Source: Amylostereum areolatum (lineage: Eukaryota > Basidiomycota > Agaricomycetes > Russulales > Stereaceae). Taken from it: a stretch of 64,000 nt of DNA. The stretch lies in contig SAXG01000006.1 of assembly GCA_012932865.1 (NCBI GenBank), forward strand, positions 310,001 to 374,000. Direction: 5' to 3'. Below, in pieces: positions 33,284 through 44,316 of this stretch (the first letter of the stretch is position 1; each line of letters opens with the position of its first letter). The notes beneath the pieces were generated by a model. It was given only the letters and a program-made list of their open reading frames with translations. It did no database searches and had not been told where the DNA came from. A program made the position numbers and the translations under genes.

Positions 33284-36132
33284 TTACTTGTACACCCCCC
33301 GCGACATATCCGCCATCGCCCACGCAGCCGCTTCCGCTTCCGGCATGTGTGGCGACATCCCCGTTGGCCTGGACACGCCTGCGGACATGTCCATCTCCTC
33401 GAACGAAGGGCTCACGGGCAGAGGTGCGACGTGTACCGGCGCTTCCTCGTCGCTCGCTTGGCTTTTGGAAAACACACCCGCATGTGAGAATGGGTAGAGC
33501 GGGATGCCAACGTCCAACGGCCGTTGTTGCGTTGTCATCCGCACGATCTCCGTCATCAGCCCCTGGAGCAGCTTTTCTTGTCGCGCTGAAAAAATGGTCA
33601 AAATGGTTAAGTTGGGGAGAAAATGGAAGGCATACTTCCGATGGGAGACCGTTGACCGTAATGGGTCATCGCAAACCTAGACGTGCAAGATTAAATACGG
33701 TAAATAATAATGAGAAACACAGGATCCTACCGAAGGATGTTGATCTCGCCCCAGACGGCATACTCTCGGTCGGTCTCTCCTAACTCGATGAAATACTTGC
33801 ATAACTGGACTTGGACAACAGCCGCAAGATACCAGCAAATCTACACACAAAAACCTCAGCTGTACGCCCACGTACCAACCAAGGAGACGAGCCTCACCGT
33901 AGCGAACGGATGCAGCCGTGAGATATCGAACGATGTAGCAGTGAGCGTGTAGTGTTGGGATAGAATTGCGCGCGAAGCCTCGATGCATCGAGTTGTTGAC
34001 AACCCTTGCGGGTCGTTCTTCAAGTCCAAATACGGGTTGTGCAGTGTGATCGCCGCCCTTAGAACCCAACTTCAGCCGCATAACTTGGCACGTTGTGGAC
34101 AGACACTCACGCATGCGGCACAAGATGCACCATGTACAGGTCCGTGTCCAGTCCGCCACCCCCGTAAATGCTCTCCGTCTCATTAAAGCTGTGCTTGTAC
34201 ATTGGGGGTAGGCTCTCGAGAAAATCTACGCACACCAGGCGATCGAGGTCCTCAAATCCAGGAAGACGGAACGGATTCTGGCCAGAAGTGGGCGCCCGCA
34301 GGTTCGCGCGCACCCCGAAGTCGGTCACCTTGCCGAATAACATCATTGCCTTGAGAAGCAACAAGAACGAGTCCGTGTATTGCAGCGGGTGTTCGGTGAA
34401 AAGGTTGGGCGTGTACAGATATTGGGGGTTATCCCGCACCTCGTGCTACCGAAGCTAATCAGCGAAGATGGAAAGAATGATCCAGGAATGAAACGCACAT
34501 TTGCCTCGAAGTCGATGCCGCGAAGGGGCAGCTCCGTGCCGATGTCGCGCTCATCCAGCGCGTGCACCCATCCGCCGACAGACACGATGCGATCAAAGAA
34601 AATGGTCATCCACCAGGTCCTTCGCCTAAGCTCAAGCTCCATCGCGTCTTTTGGGGGTGCCAAGTATGCGCCGGGAGAACCGCTGCTGTGAGTGGCGCAC
34701 GTGCCAGGATAATTCAACCGTAGGGGGACGGCCACGCGCGTCTGGAAGCCGGCAAAAATCCACACTTCGACCCAACGACCCTCGGAGTAGAAGTACCAGG
34801 ATAGCAGTACACATGCCTGCATCACCTGGAAGATGTCTTCCCCCGTCGCCATTGTGCGGTCGATATATTCACGCGTCTTGCGCGAATGGAATTCCGCGAA
34901 TCGGTCGCGCCTAGTACCATCCGGAAGCGTGATCACGTCTTTGGAAATCCACCGTGAAGCCGAAGCGCACTGTGAATCTGTGTTCAACGATGTCACACGA
35001 AAATCACTCAAAAGTGACCCACGATAGCGTGAAGGACGGCCGAATGGGGGAAGTTGGGCTGTTTCGGAGGAAGTCGTAGAGATGCCATGAACGAGGGCCG
35101 ATGCAGAACTCGGGAGGCGCAAGGGTCGGCCTTGAAGAAGACGTCGACACTGCAATGGACGTCAATGATACGCCCAGGAAAATATTTAAAAAAGGTGGAC
35201 GGACTAGCGTTCGAGTTCGGTGGGGTCTGGTAAGTCCGGGTTCCAGCCGGTTTGGATGAGGGCCGTGAGAGAGTCGGGGGGATGACCGTGACGAGTGGTA
35301 CGCTGCTTCGGACTATCGTTGTGCAGTAGACGGTCGACGGACATCGCGTTAAACTCGAGGGAGGCATGGGGCAAGGCAATCGTGGGCGTCATGCTGGAAC
35401 TTCCGGGGCGATGGTCGTACTCGGGTGAATACGGGCCTCCAGAAAAGGCAGCCGATGCTGACATGGAAGGAGAGGAGCCCGTGCGATTGTGAGGAGTGGC
35501 ATATAGATGGCTCGGGGACACAGAACCCTCCGGAGATGCGGATGTTTTCCCTTTCAATTGACGAGTGAGAAGAGCTAAATAGGGGGCCATTGAGTACAGG
35601 AATATGCGCGGTCGAATGGCGGAACGCGCACCAACTTGATCTTCCAACTGTCGAATCCTGTCCGCCGGATCGATGTCGGGCGCCAAAGGCAAGCCCTCGA
35701 CTGGATCGTAGGAGCATTGGGGTTCGGTGGGATGGCTGGGGGGCGGACGCGAGTGAGAGGCCTCGAAGACGTTACGAAGAAAGAGGGTACGCACGTGTAA
35801 CCGGGAGGAGGCGGTACGCTGATTTGAGCTTGCCACTGTCTGCAAAGGCGACAGGGATGAGTGGGCGGGGAGACGGGACGAGTGATTTGGAACGTACTTT
35901 ACGCAGGTGCCGCAATGTGGACGACCGGCGTCGCATTTCTGAGGTGATAGAGGTTGAAGGAGAGATTAAGAAGGGGACAAGGAGAGACGCCTACCAACTT
36001 GCGCTTGCGGCAGGAGAGACAGGCCTATGCGGGTAACACGGTGAGATCGAACGGAGGGGTGATCTGCGGGGAACGGACCTGATTGCGACGAAGAGAAGGG
36101 CGGGTGGAAGAAGCGACGGGGACTTTTGGCAT
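33284..36132 (-). CDS. Zn2Cys6 transcription factor 2
   Basis: A fungal zinc-cluster regulator. The ATG at 36132 gives MPKVPVASSTRPSLRRNQ, then an intron, ACLSCRKRKL, an intron, and KCDAGRPHCGTCVK: a complete C-x2-C-x6-C...C-x2-C cluster spread over three exons. IDPADRIRQLEDQV follows as a short dimerisation helix. The PF04082-type domain follows: VDVFFKADPCASRVLHRPSF (about 35105-35160), then LLSWYFYSEGRWVEVWIFAG, LRRRTWWMTIFFDRIVSV and GFEDLDRLVCVDFLESLP. The C-terminus is Met/Ala-rich and ends WAMADMSRGVYK. It shares its first two intron positions and the RNQ-AC junction with factor 3 at 40906-43805, so the two are paralogues. It is divergent from the DUF3602 gene. Target genes are unknown. 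Confidence 0.9.
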
Positions 36133-36697
36133 TGTGGGGGAATGGGGGAGTCGGGGAGGGAGTCGAAGGGATTGCGGCGGTGTATAATGAAGAGTACTTA
36201 TGGGTCGGGAGTTACCAGGTCTACGGGCGTGAAGAACAAGCGCCGATGACCGACAGGGTCTTTGAGAGCGGCAATGCAAGTGTATCGGTCTGTGGCGAAG
36301 TAAGATGGATGAGAAAGAAAGAATCCAAGCCTTGCCGAAGCGGCCGCCGCCAATCGTTGCTCGCTCGTGACCCTCGGGGTTTATTACCATAATTATATGG
36401 TAAAAACACAGGAAATCCGAATTTCGACGATCTAAATCAGGAGATCGGCTTCGTCTCAGGAACGTAAACCTTCCCCCCGGCGGGGCCTCCGCATAATTTC
36501 TGCTCGCTCGGCTGTCCCGTCAACTGACCCAAACCTTGCACAACCGTCACGAGAGATGGCCCCAGATGACCCCATTTCCTCATCCCCTCGCGTCGCGGCT
36601 GCTCGCCCTCTATTCTCAAGACCCGCCCGGATGTCTCCCTCATTAATACCTTGCCCATCCCCGCCTCTTTCTCACCCTCTCGCCCCCCACTTTCCCC
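36133..36697. promoter_or_regulatory. divergent promoter region, Zn2Cys6 factor 2 and DUF3602 gene
   Basis: 565 bp between divergent starts. The left half is G/A-rich and the right half C/T-rich, as expected for two opposed fungal promoters. It contains the palindrome at 36385-36404. Confidence 0.5.
36385..36404. promoter_or_regulatory. perfect palindrome in the divergent promoter
   Basis: TTACCATA, a four-base ATTA centre, then TATGGTAA: 8-bp arms, perfect, in otherwise G+C-rich DNA. It is placed midway between the two starts, so a dimeric regulator could act on both genes. The binding factor is unknown. Confidence 0.35.
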
Positions 36698-37713
36698 ATG
36701 TCCGTCGCCCACCACTTCACCGCCTTGGGCGCAAAGCTCTCTAGAGTTCTCTCCACCGACTCCTCCTCTCACAGCCCTCCCTCTCTCCAGACCGCGGTCG
36801 ACTCTGATCGCACCTCGACTGGTAAGCTTTCTCCATTCAGTACTTCACCTTCTCAACCTTCCCGATCATCTCCCTATTCCTCCTTATCTCTCTTTCTACT
36901 CCACTGTCCCGGGACTTTGGCCCCCTTCAATGTCCCCACATCCATAGCAACGCTCTCTTGTTCCCTCGACACCCAGAACCCACTATCCGTCGCTCACCGA
37001 TGTCCTTTGTTCTCTTTTTTGCAGTTTCCGCTCAGTCCACTCTTCAGTCCGAGCGATCCGTCTCCAGAGGTCGCGAATTTGTCCGTCAAATTCCCAACCC
37101 TCCTCTGCGTTCTTCTTTTCTGACATCCCACAGCACTCGTCTGGTCGTGGCGGAGCTGGTAATATTCGGCCATCACCTGCCTCTCGCGATCCTCCCCCTC
37201 CCATTGATGGCCCCGACGACTTCTCCTTCACCCGCGGCAGAGAGCCGCGGCCGGTATTCAGGGACACGGACAAGGCAAGCTCTCGCCCGGTTTACCCGTC
37301 ACCCGATTGTTTCCAACATTGACGGGTCTTTTCGCCTCAGGTCGTCTCCACCGGTCGCGGTGGCGCTGGTAACATTCGCTCAGGTTCGCGTGAGCTTCCT
37401 GGCATCAACGAAACACCGCCGGCCCTCGATGCGGACTACGAGAATCTTCTCATCCGCGAATACGACACCAAGCGTCCCCTGGGCTCGGTATTTTTTCTTT
37501 TGTCTTTTTCTGCATAGTCCTCCGTTAATTTCTGTACAGTACCCTTCCGGCCGTGGAGGTGCGGGCAATATCCAGCGGTCTGACTCTCAGTCCACGTCCC
37601 GATCGCGATCGCGTGGACCGATTGCCGCACTTCGTCCTTCCGGCGAATATCCTCTTGACCATAAAGTGGCTGGTGACACAATCCCGGAAGATGCGGGCGA
37701 GAAGAAACAGTAA
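36698..37713 (+). CDS. DUF3602 (Par32-like) protein with RGGAGN repeats
   Basis: Yeast Par32 is phosphorylated on TORC1 inhibition and acts on ammonium transport; that role here is by family only. Exon 1 (36698-36821) gives MSVAHHFTALGAKLSRVLST and exon 2 (37025-37080) SVSRGREF. Exons 3 (37134-37274), 4 (37341-37487) and 5 (37540-37713) each begin with a few residues and then GRGGAGNI: HSSGRGGAGNIR, VVSTGRGGAGNIR, YPSGRGGAGNIQ. All three start in phase 0, pointing to exon duplication. The intron 37275-37340 starts with GC, because reading on would hit a stop. The tail is Ser/Arg-rich and ends PEDAGEKKQ. The protein is probably disordered and cytosolic. Confidence 0.9.
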
Positions 37714-38036
37714 AGAGGCCGTGTGCGAGACCCGGAGGAGAGATGTCCGGATTGCACAGGCGCCCCTTCTCCTGGTAGAACATCCAGGTTTGCCTGCAGC
37801 GCGTCCAGCGTATGCGCCGAATAATCAATGTAATTTATAATTGCTCCTGCCTTGCCGCTGTGGAGGGCGAGCATCATACCAGTTGGTCGTTAAGTCGTTC
37901 AGTGCACCGGCTGGATATGACATAGATTCCTGCAGTCTGAAATGTACATATCAACATGCTCTCCGATTGCGCCTTTCAGGACCTAAGGACATATCTCAGC
38001 TACCATCTCTCGATTTTACAGCCGTAAGACTAGGGC
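37714..38036. other. convergent 3' intergenic region
   Basis: Between the DUF3602 stop and the YjbQ-like stop. Nothing recognised. Confidence 0.5.
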
Positions 38037-38892
38037 TCACATTATGGTAGCCACGATACGTCGCGAATGCGGTACGTGTCTGAACTCGGCCAGATAAATC
38101 CCTGTCCCATACCCGATTTATCTCAGTGGAATACTCGACGCGGTTTAAAAGTGTTCGCCGACCTTGCCAGGTCCCCAGATTGAGGCGACCGTTGGTGATA
38201 GGGACGGAAATCGTGGGACCGATGAGCGATGTCTTCGTGTGCGAGACCCTGTGTTTGCGGGCGCATCATCAGTTCCGACTGAATTCTGATGCAGACTTGA
38301 CTGGGGTCGTGCTACTTACGAGTCGCTGAGTGCCATCGGTCGAGGGTCAGTGATGCACCCCCCGTTGAGAAAAAGGGACCGCTTACTCTGGACCTTCGTC
38401 GGTATGGAGCCAGTTCAGCGATTCCGGCACGACATTATCGAGGGCCATGTCCATGTCTGAATAATCGCCACATTACGGTCATGAAACGATCGGGGAGTTT
38501 AATTATCAGCGGAGGCGTACCACGCCGTACATCTAAAAGGAGATGAAGCACAGACGTCGAGCATCAGTTCTATCAACGCATAAAGCCCTGCACGCACCTC
38601 TATCGAAATTCTCGTTGATGGTCAACGCGGCGGAAGTATGCTGTCTGTTAAGCTGCCATAAGTTCCAGCCGCCGACCGTGAAAGGAGAACGTACATGAAC
38701 AAGAATAGCATGCCGATCTACGTAGATCGACCGGTCAACACACGGTACAGAAGGCAGCAAGGGCGATGATTGAACGTGAAACCCGACCTGGACATCGCGG
38801 AGACCGGGCGCTATGTGGGAGAGGACTTCCTCTGTGACGAGATGGCAGCCCTTGCTGCGCTTGGACAAAGTGAAGGTCTTTTGCCAGCCCAT
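38037..38892 (-). CDS. YjbQ/UPF0047 family protein
   Basis: YjbQ proteins are small trimeric enzymes with a conserved His/Asp/Glu site; some have weak thiamine-phosphate synthase activity, but the cell role is unsettled. The ATG at 38892 opens [20 protein letters not shown]. Later exons give [14 protein letters not shown] (about 38605-38645), [20 protein letters not shown] (about 38395-38460), then [20 protein letters not shown] (about 38180-38255) and NLGTWQ, an intron, [10 protein letters not shown]...RRIVATIM to the stop at 38037. All hallmark blocks (QHTSA, HxDEGPE-like, [17 protein letters not shown]) are visible. Full family length is about 140-150 residues, which fits. Confidence 0.88.
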
Positions 38893-39259
38893 GGCGTGCT
38901 CGTAGCGGAGGTGGTGGATATGTGTAAGTAACTGGCAAGTGTGAAGTTACTTACGAGGACCAACGAGCCGGCGGCTGAGTGACGTCACAGCGAATCTATA
39001 GACGCGCGCGTCGGCTAATTTACCTCACGTGGTCGTCGGCCACCAAACTCAACTTAGACCTGCAAGAAGAGGCCCGACACTACTGGTACAATACTGGTAC
39101 ACACTAGTATCTAGTAAAACCAGATCTAGGGAAAGAAGAGTGCATTACTGCGTATCTCACATGCCACCACCTTTTCCGGGATGATACAGCCAGATCTCTA
39201 TAAGTAGGGATAAAGAGAGAGTACATGAGCTCGCACGCCGCGCAGCTCAATCCGGACGT
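38893..39259 (-). promoter_or_regulatory. promoter of the YjbQ-like gene with CRE and CACGTG sites
   Basis: Contains TGACGTCA (38980-38987), about 90 bp upstream of the ATG, and CACGTG (39026-39031). A near-repeat ACTGGTACA...ACTGGTACA with ACTAGTATCTAGT lies near 39080-39115. The right end is the 3' flank of the prephenate dehydratase gene. Confidence 0.4.
38980..38987. promoter_or_regulatory. TGACGTCA site (ATF/CREB-type palindrome)
   Basis: A perfect 8-bp CRE, 88 bp 5' of the YjbQ-like start codon. Fungal bZIP factors of the Atf/CREB class bind this sequence. Function is inferred from match and position only. Confidence 0.45.
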
Positions 39260-40499
39260 TCACCATATCCCTAAGACCGTCGCGCTACCACCAGCAGCGA
39301 CGATTCTCTCTACGCCCTCCTGGACCTCGTCCGCCCATTGCCGTAACCGTGCATCGCCTGCAGACCGAACCTCGGGTTCAGGACGATTGACCAGCTCGAT
39401 CATATACACGCTCTCGAAGTGTTCCGGCTCTGCGGTCGGTCTACGGTCGATTCGGGTGGCAGGCAAACGCAAAGCCGTGATCAGCTCCGTGATCGTGATC
39501 GCGTCTCGCTCCACGCTGCCTCGTCCGACATGCACTCGTAAGAGAGCATGGCTTTGCGTGTCGCGGAGAGGGACGGGGAGATCGCCCGTCGGATGATTGG
39601 CCAGGATATAGAAACGCGTGAAGTTATCTAGATGGCGTAGGAAAAGTCAACAACCGTGAATGAGGCAAGGGAAAGGACGCGCACGGTTCTCATTCTGGAT
39701 TCCCTCGTGTAGTACTTCTAAACCCGGGAACAATCGCATACAGAACTTGGAACATATCGCCGCGCTGTCGATTGCATCTGGGTCGCGCGAAAGGGCCTCG
39801 GCGGCGGCGGCTGTTGACGCGACGCTTACCAGGGACGCGTTGGGACAGTGAGCCTTGATGAATTGCCGACATTGCCCCTAATGCCTATCGGGCGGTGTAT
39901 GAACGACCCCTGTCCGGGCTACCCACGACCACACATGACACGCACCTGCTCGTGGCTCAAGATTCGCTTGATATTCGCCAATGTCTGCCCCCTCCGAACC
40001 AGCAGGCTGTGCTGTACGGGCAATGTCACTGACCCTCGTATCCATTTCGTCTTACCGACCTCGAGGGAGCGGAGGAGATCATATGTATCATATGTCTCCG
40101 TCACCGACCCAAAGATACTGTTCTCTTGAGGAAGCAGACCGAGTGAGAACGTCGCATCAACGCTATAGAATACGTCTGCCGCCACCAACGTTGCCGTCAG
40201 TACTCAATCAACGCCCCTTGAACCGGCGACTTGCCTGCTATGGTCTTCCGCGCGTGATAATCCACACAGTCCGCAAATCGTTCATAAGCAGCCTGGACGA
40301 TCGGATCATCATCATCATGCTGAGTCGGAGTGGATGAACGCTGGTTACGCACCTGGTGAGAGTATGTGCCCACAGGCCCAAGAAAGGCGAGTTTAGGGTG
40401 TGGAAGTCCATTCGAAGCCATCTTTGGGCGGGTTTCCCCGTGAGAACTTGGGTGGGAATAAAACCGTGCTGCGGACGCGGATTCGACTGTCAATGTCAT
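39260..40499 (-). CDS. PHA2: prephenate dehydratase (phenylalanine synthesis)
   Basis: Converts prephenate to phenylpyruvate, the penultimate step to phenylalanine. The N-terminal catalytic domain starts LAFLGPVGTYSHQ, an intron, AAYERFADCVDYHARKTIAG. Then come LLPQENSIFGSV, LVRRGQTLANIKRILSHEQ and ALGQC...HCPN; the catalytic-domain motif around the FYIL block is at about 39600-39620. The C-terminal ACT-type regulatory domain (TITELITALRLPATRIDRRP to VYMIELVNRP) would bind phenylalanine for feedback control. It ends TVLGIW at 39260. Two in-frame starts are possible: ATG 40422 (MASNGLPHPKLAF) and ATG 40499 (MTLTVESASAARFYSHPSSH). The longer form adds a short Ser/Arg leader. Confidence 0.9.
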
Positions 40500-40905
40500 A
40501 CTTTGAGTCGTAAACTATGTGTAGGGGTTCGACGGTGCAGGAAGGCAAGAACAGGACAGGCGTGGGGCCGTTGGCACACTGTTGCATTGGTTTATATATA
40601 AGTCTGTTGCAGTCCCGATGAAAAGATCGGACATGCGCGGACATGAGCATGAGATCAGTCCTTCGGACCAGACGCGAAGTTTACCATATTCCGAAAAACA
40701 TGAGTTACCAATGCAGCATTCTACCTTCCATCTTATGTATTAAGCAGTACCGCAAGGCCAGTACGCATGAAATGAAGTAAGTAGTCCTTTGATGCATAAC
40801 AAAGAGAGAAAGCGACAGTTTCATGCTGTCTCTGTCTGGGTGACCAGGTTCTCGCCACCGGTCTTCCTGGCGCCGTCGCAAAGCATTCGGTAGTAACGAT
40901 CTATT
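40500..40905. other. intergenic: PHA2 promoter and factor 3 3' flank
   Basis: No supported gene. TATATA occurs near 40593-40599, about 95 bp upstream of the PHA2 long-form ATG. Confidence 0.4.
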
Positions 40906-43805
40906 TCACAAATAGAAGTCAGGCCATGGCCGTTCAAAACGCAGATGGGAAGACTTACCAGCTAGTGGCACTCGTTCTCCGAGTTTCTGAAGGGCAGTTC
41001 TAGAAAAGTGGTCAGCGATCCGTCCCATATTATACAGAGTCGCGGATACATACGCAATATACTCTACCTCTGCGTGCAATATAGTTTCTTGATCTTGAGA
41101 CCGTGTTTCTCGTGCAGCTTGCAAGAAGCGCAACAGTGCACGTCCAGCCAGATACCACACAAACTAAAGTTGTTTGAGATCCCTATTGTTGTGGTCGATA
41201 ATGGAAAGACTAACCGGGCAGAAGAAGTCAAGGAGAGTGATATCATAGCTGCTGGACCGAACAGCATATATGAGGTCCAAGATTGCACGAGCGGACTCCA
41301 ACAGCTTGAAAGCCGAGATGCAAGTAGGTCTCTCAATATGAGCGTGCGGGTCATGCAGCATGATGAGTGCTCTACACAAATGTCAGCGCAGATAGGCTAG
41401 TGAAGCTTGTGAAGGGATGCAAGACACTTACAAATGGGGGATCAAGGAAGCCGTGTATAAGTGACTGTCGACCACGCCATCAGGAATCGGATTCTTGAGA
41501 TGCGACGGAAAGGACTGTCGAAACGAGCTAGCGATACGGTCCAGCCCAATGAATGCTGCTGTCCGACGGGGATCAGTACATATCGCAGCCTCGTCGCCGA
41601 CAGTGTTACTGCCCTCCCACATGTCTCGATAACTAGGCAGATATGTGACCGATGGATCGCCAGCAAAAACCATGGATCGGAAGCGCAGGTTAAAGGCCTT
41701 GACTTTAGACAATAATATGGCGTCTTTAACATAAAGACCAAAACCGTCGACGTGTCCTTCCGGATGGTTGGTAAGAAGATTATCCGACATTGCATATTGT
41801 CTTCCGCCGCCCGATGGACCTTGTCCGTTGGTATCAGAGTAGAAACGCTGGTGAAGAAGGGCCATATTAAGGCGGGAAAGTCACGACGAAAGATGACACT
41901 TACGCGTAATCCTATGTCAGTTGTGTCCCTAGGCAGAAGTTGAGTGATGTCTTGATCGTCAAGAGATACGGCCCAACTGTTGCCGCATCCACTCATGCGC
42001 TCAATGCAATAAGCCAGCCAGAATGTGTTCCGGCGAGTTTCCTCTTCGATCAGATCTTCCGGAGGTGCAATCAACGTGGGAGGCCTTACTGCATCGACCA
42101 GCGGTGAAAAAGACGAATGTACGTTGAGTCCAAGAGGTAAACAGCATCGCATCACCCTTCCTGAGAGCCTAGTTCAGTAACGCAAGCAGCACGCCACGGA
42201 TCACGTACCTGCAGTCATGAACACCTGGGGGGAAATGAGGTCAGATTGCATCGTACGTCCACGGGTGTAAGCATACCTCCACCCATCTGGACAACGGAAC
42301 GCAAGATGAGACACCATGCTGCCGCGAGAATACCGCACACGACTCACTTTGCATTGCACCAGTACCACCACGTTATGATCAATTGGGCTGTGATGTGGTT
42401 AAGCCAATTATCTTTGGACATGAACGGAATAGCGCACCTTGTAGATTTTGAATCAACTCGTGGCCGTGCAGCAACCCCTCCTCGGAGGTATGCTTTGCCA
42501 TCCGAATATGCTGTTCTGCGAAAGACTCGACATGGTCATGGGCCCGATAGCGTTCTGAAAATACCTCATCTACAGGTACTAGAAGGGTAGTCTAAGTCCG
42601 GCCCAGTCGACGATTGAGAGGGCTTACTGGGGGCCATATTGTGGCTCAAATTGGGCGTCGGCTTGATGTACGTAGTGTATAAACTCCCGACCGCACAGAT
42701 TGCGTGCAAAAGTGCGATAGTGGGGAATCTGGGGTGCGAGGGGGAAAGAGAAAGGGACGCCATGAACGTAGGCACATGAAACATGCGCGTGGCGTGAGGG
42801 TGATACGTGAAAAAAGCTTCGATACTAGAGACATAGATATTAGGTGCTTCCACATACCAAGACAAAGAGATGGACTTACAGGTGGCGCGATAGATTCGGT
42901 GGAGGAAGGTCACGAGGCCAGCCGGGCCAGAACAGGTCATTCCCAACAGACTCAACGTCGACCAATGTTAGGGTAGACGCATCGGGTGCTTTGGGGGCGT
43001 ACGGGACCGATAGACCACTGGATGGGCTATTTATTTGAGGGCTAGGAAGGAAGTATCGCGTCCCCGCCAAAGACGAGCTGGAAGATGACCCAGTACCATT
43101 GGACAACGAAAGCACATCAACCTCAGCTTGATATGTATCAGTGAGGGTGCATGCAAATCCAAACAAGATGTGTCTCACCTGAAGGGGACGACGAGCTCTG
43201 CTCTCGTAGCATAGATTCGAGTTCATCTGGCGAAGCAGTGAGACACGGTCCCTCCCAAAATGAGCATTGAACGCACTGATTCTGTTCTCCAACTTCTCGT
43301 ACCGATTTTTGGGTGGCTCGGGGGTTGTGGCAGTTCCAGGAACTAAGTCGTGTTAGACTGAGTCGGCGACGGGGTAAACAGCACGCACTCTCATCGTAAG
43401 TACACTCTGGATGGTCAGGCAGAACGACGTCTGCCTGAGGATGGGCGACAGCATGGGCATGAGACCGTACACATGTTGAGCACGGTTTGTTCGCATCACT
43501 GCAAAGAGTTGAGCTCGCAATGAAGTCATGAGCGCGTCGATAAACAGGTATAGAAGTACCATTTCTGCATTCTGGCAATCAAATTCGCAGTCACGCACGA
43601 AGATTGAATCAGACGCACCAGTTTTCGTCTCCGGCACTGGTGACACGCCTAGAGTGGATATCAATCAACACGTCTTGCAGCTTGCAGCCTAGAACAACAA
43701 ACATACTTGATTGCGTTTGAGTACATGAGGGGGACGGCTCGGTGCTGAGGAAGATGAGCTCGGCGCGTGTGCGGCATGATCCTTCTGTGTCAAAATCTTC
43801 GGCAT
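40906..43805 (-). CDS. Zn2Cys6 transcription factor 3, paralogue of factor 2
   Basis: The ATG at 43805 opens MPKILTQKDHAAHAPSSSS and ends the exon with LKRNQ. Then come an intron, ACHQCRRRKL, an intron, a 5-nt exon (43560-43564) completing K and part of C, an intron, and CDANKPCSTCVRSHAHAVAH: an intact six-Cys cluster only if the micro-exon is used. PECTYDE and a helix follow (NRYEKLENRIS, an intron, then NELESMLREQ or DELESMLREQ, depending on the acceptor). The PF04082-type part reads VEAFFTYHPHATRMFHVPTF (about 42770-42830), RRNTFWLAYCIERMSGCGNS (about 41985-42050) and DPRRTAAFIGLDRIASSFRQ. The C-terminus ends RPWPDFYL. The zinc-cluster intron positions match factor 2. Function and targets unknown. 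Confidence 0.88.
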
Positions 43806-44316
43806 TGAACAAACAATATAGGTGAGAGACAAGAGCAGGGAAGTGGGACCGAGTACAGAAGTGTGTAGGGGAGAGCTGGGTTCAGATGCTTACGAATTAT
43901 GGTATTACTGGCGAAACGGCATCACAACATATGTACTTATCTTATCTCCAGTAGGCAACTAGAATGAGATCAATTGTTATCTTGGACTTGCGCTCATACT
44001 CGCTCACAGCGCTCATATTGCTGTGCCTTAGGGGTCGCACCTTCTCCCAGATCATCGATCAAGCTTCAAGGCTGGAGTCTCCAATCAATATCTCACCATG
44101 CTCCCCAGGTCTCGGTACAACCGTGGTGCACCGTTGACGGCAGAGATACATAGGACGACAGTGACTAACTTAATGCAACATGCGGCGACAAAGCAGAGCA
44201 GATGAAGCAGACTACGCAGCTTAGTGATAATGTAAACAAGAATCAGCAACAGATCCAATGTGATGTGCGAGCAGAATAAGGGGTCATATGTAAAGCAGGT
44301 AAAGTAAAAGGGCATG
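43806..44316. other. intergenic: factor 3 promoter and membrane-protein gene 3' flank
   Basis: A/T-richer than its surroundings, with only short unconvincing frames. Confidence 0.5.
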
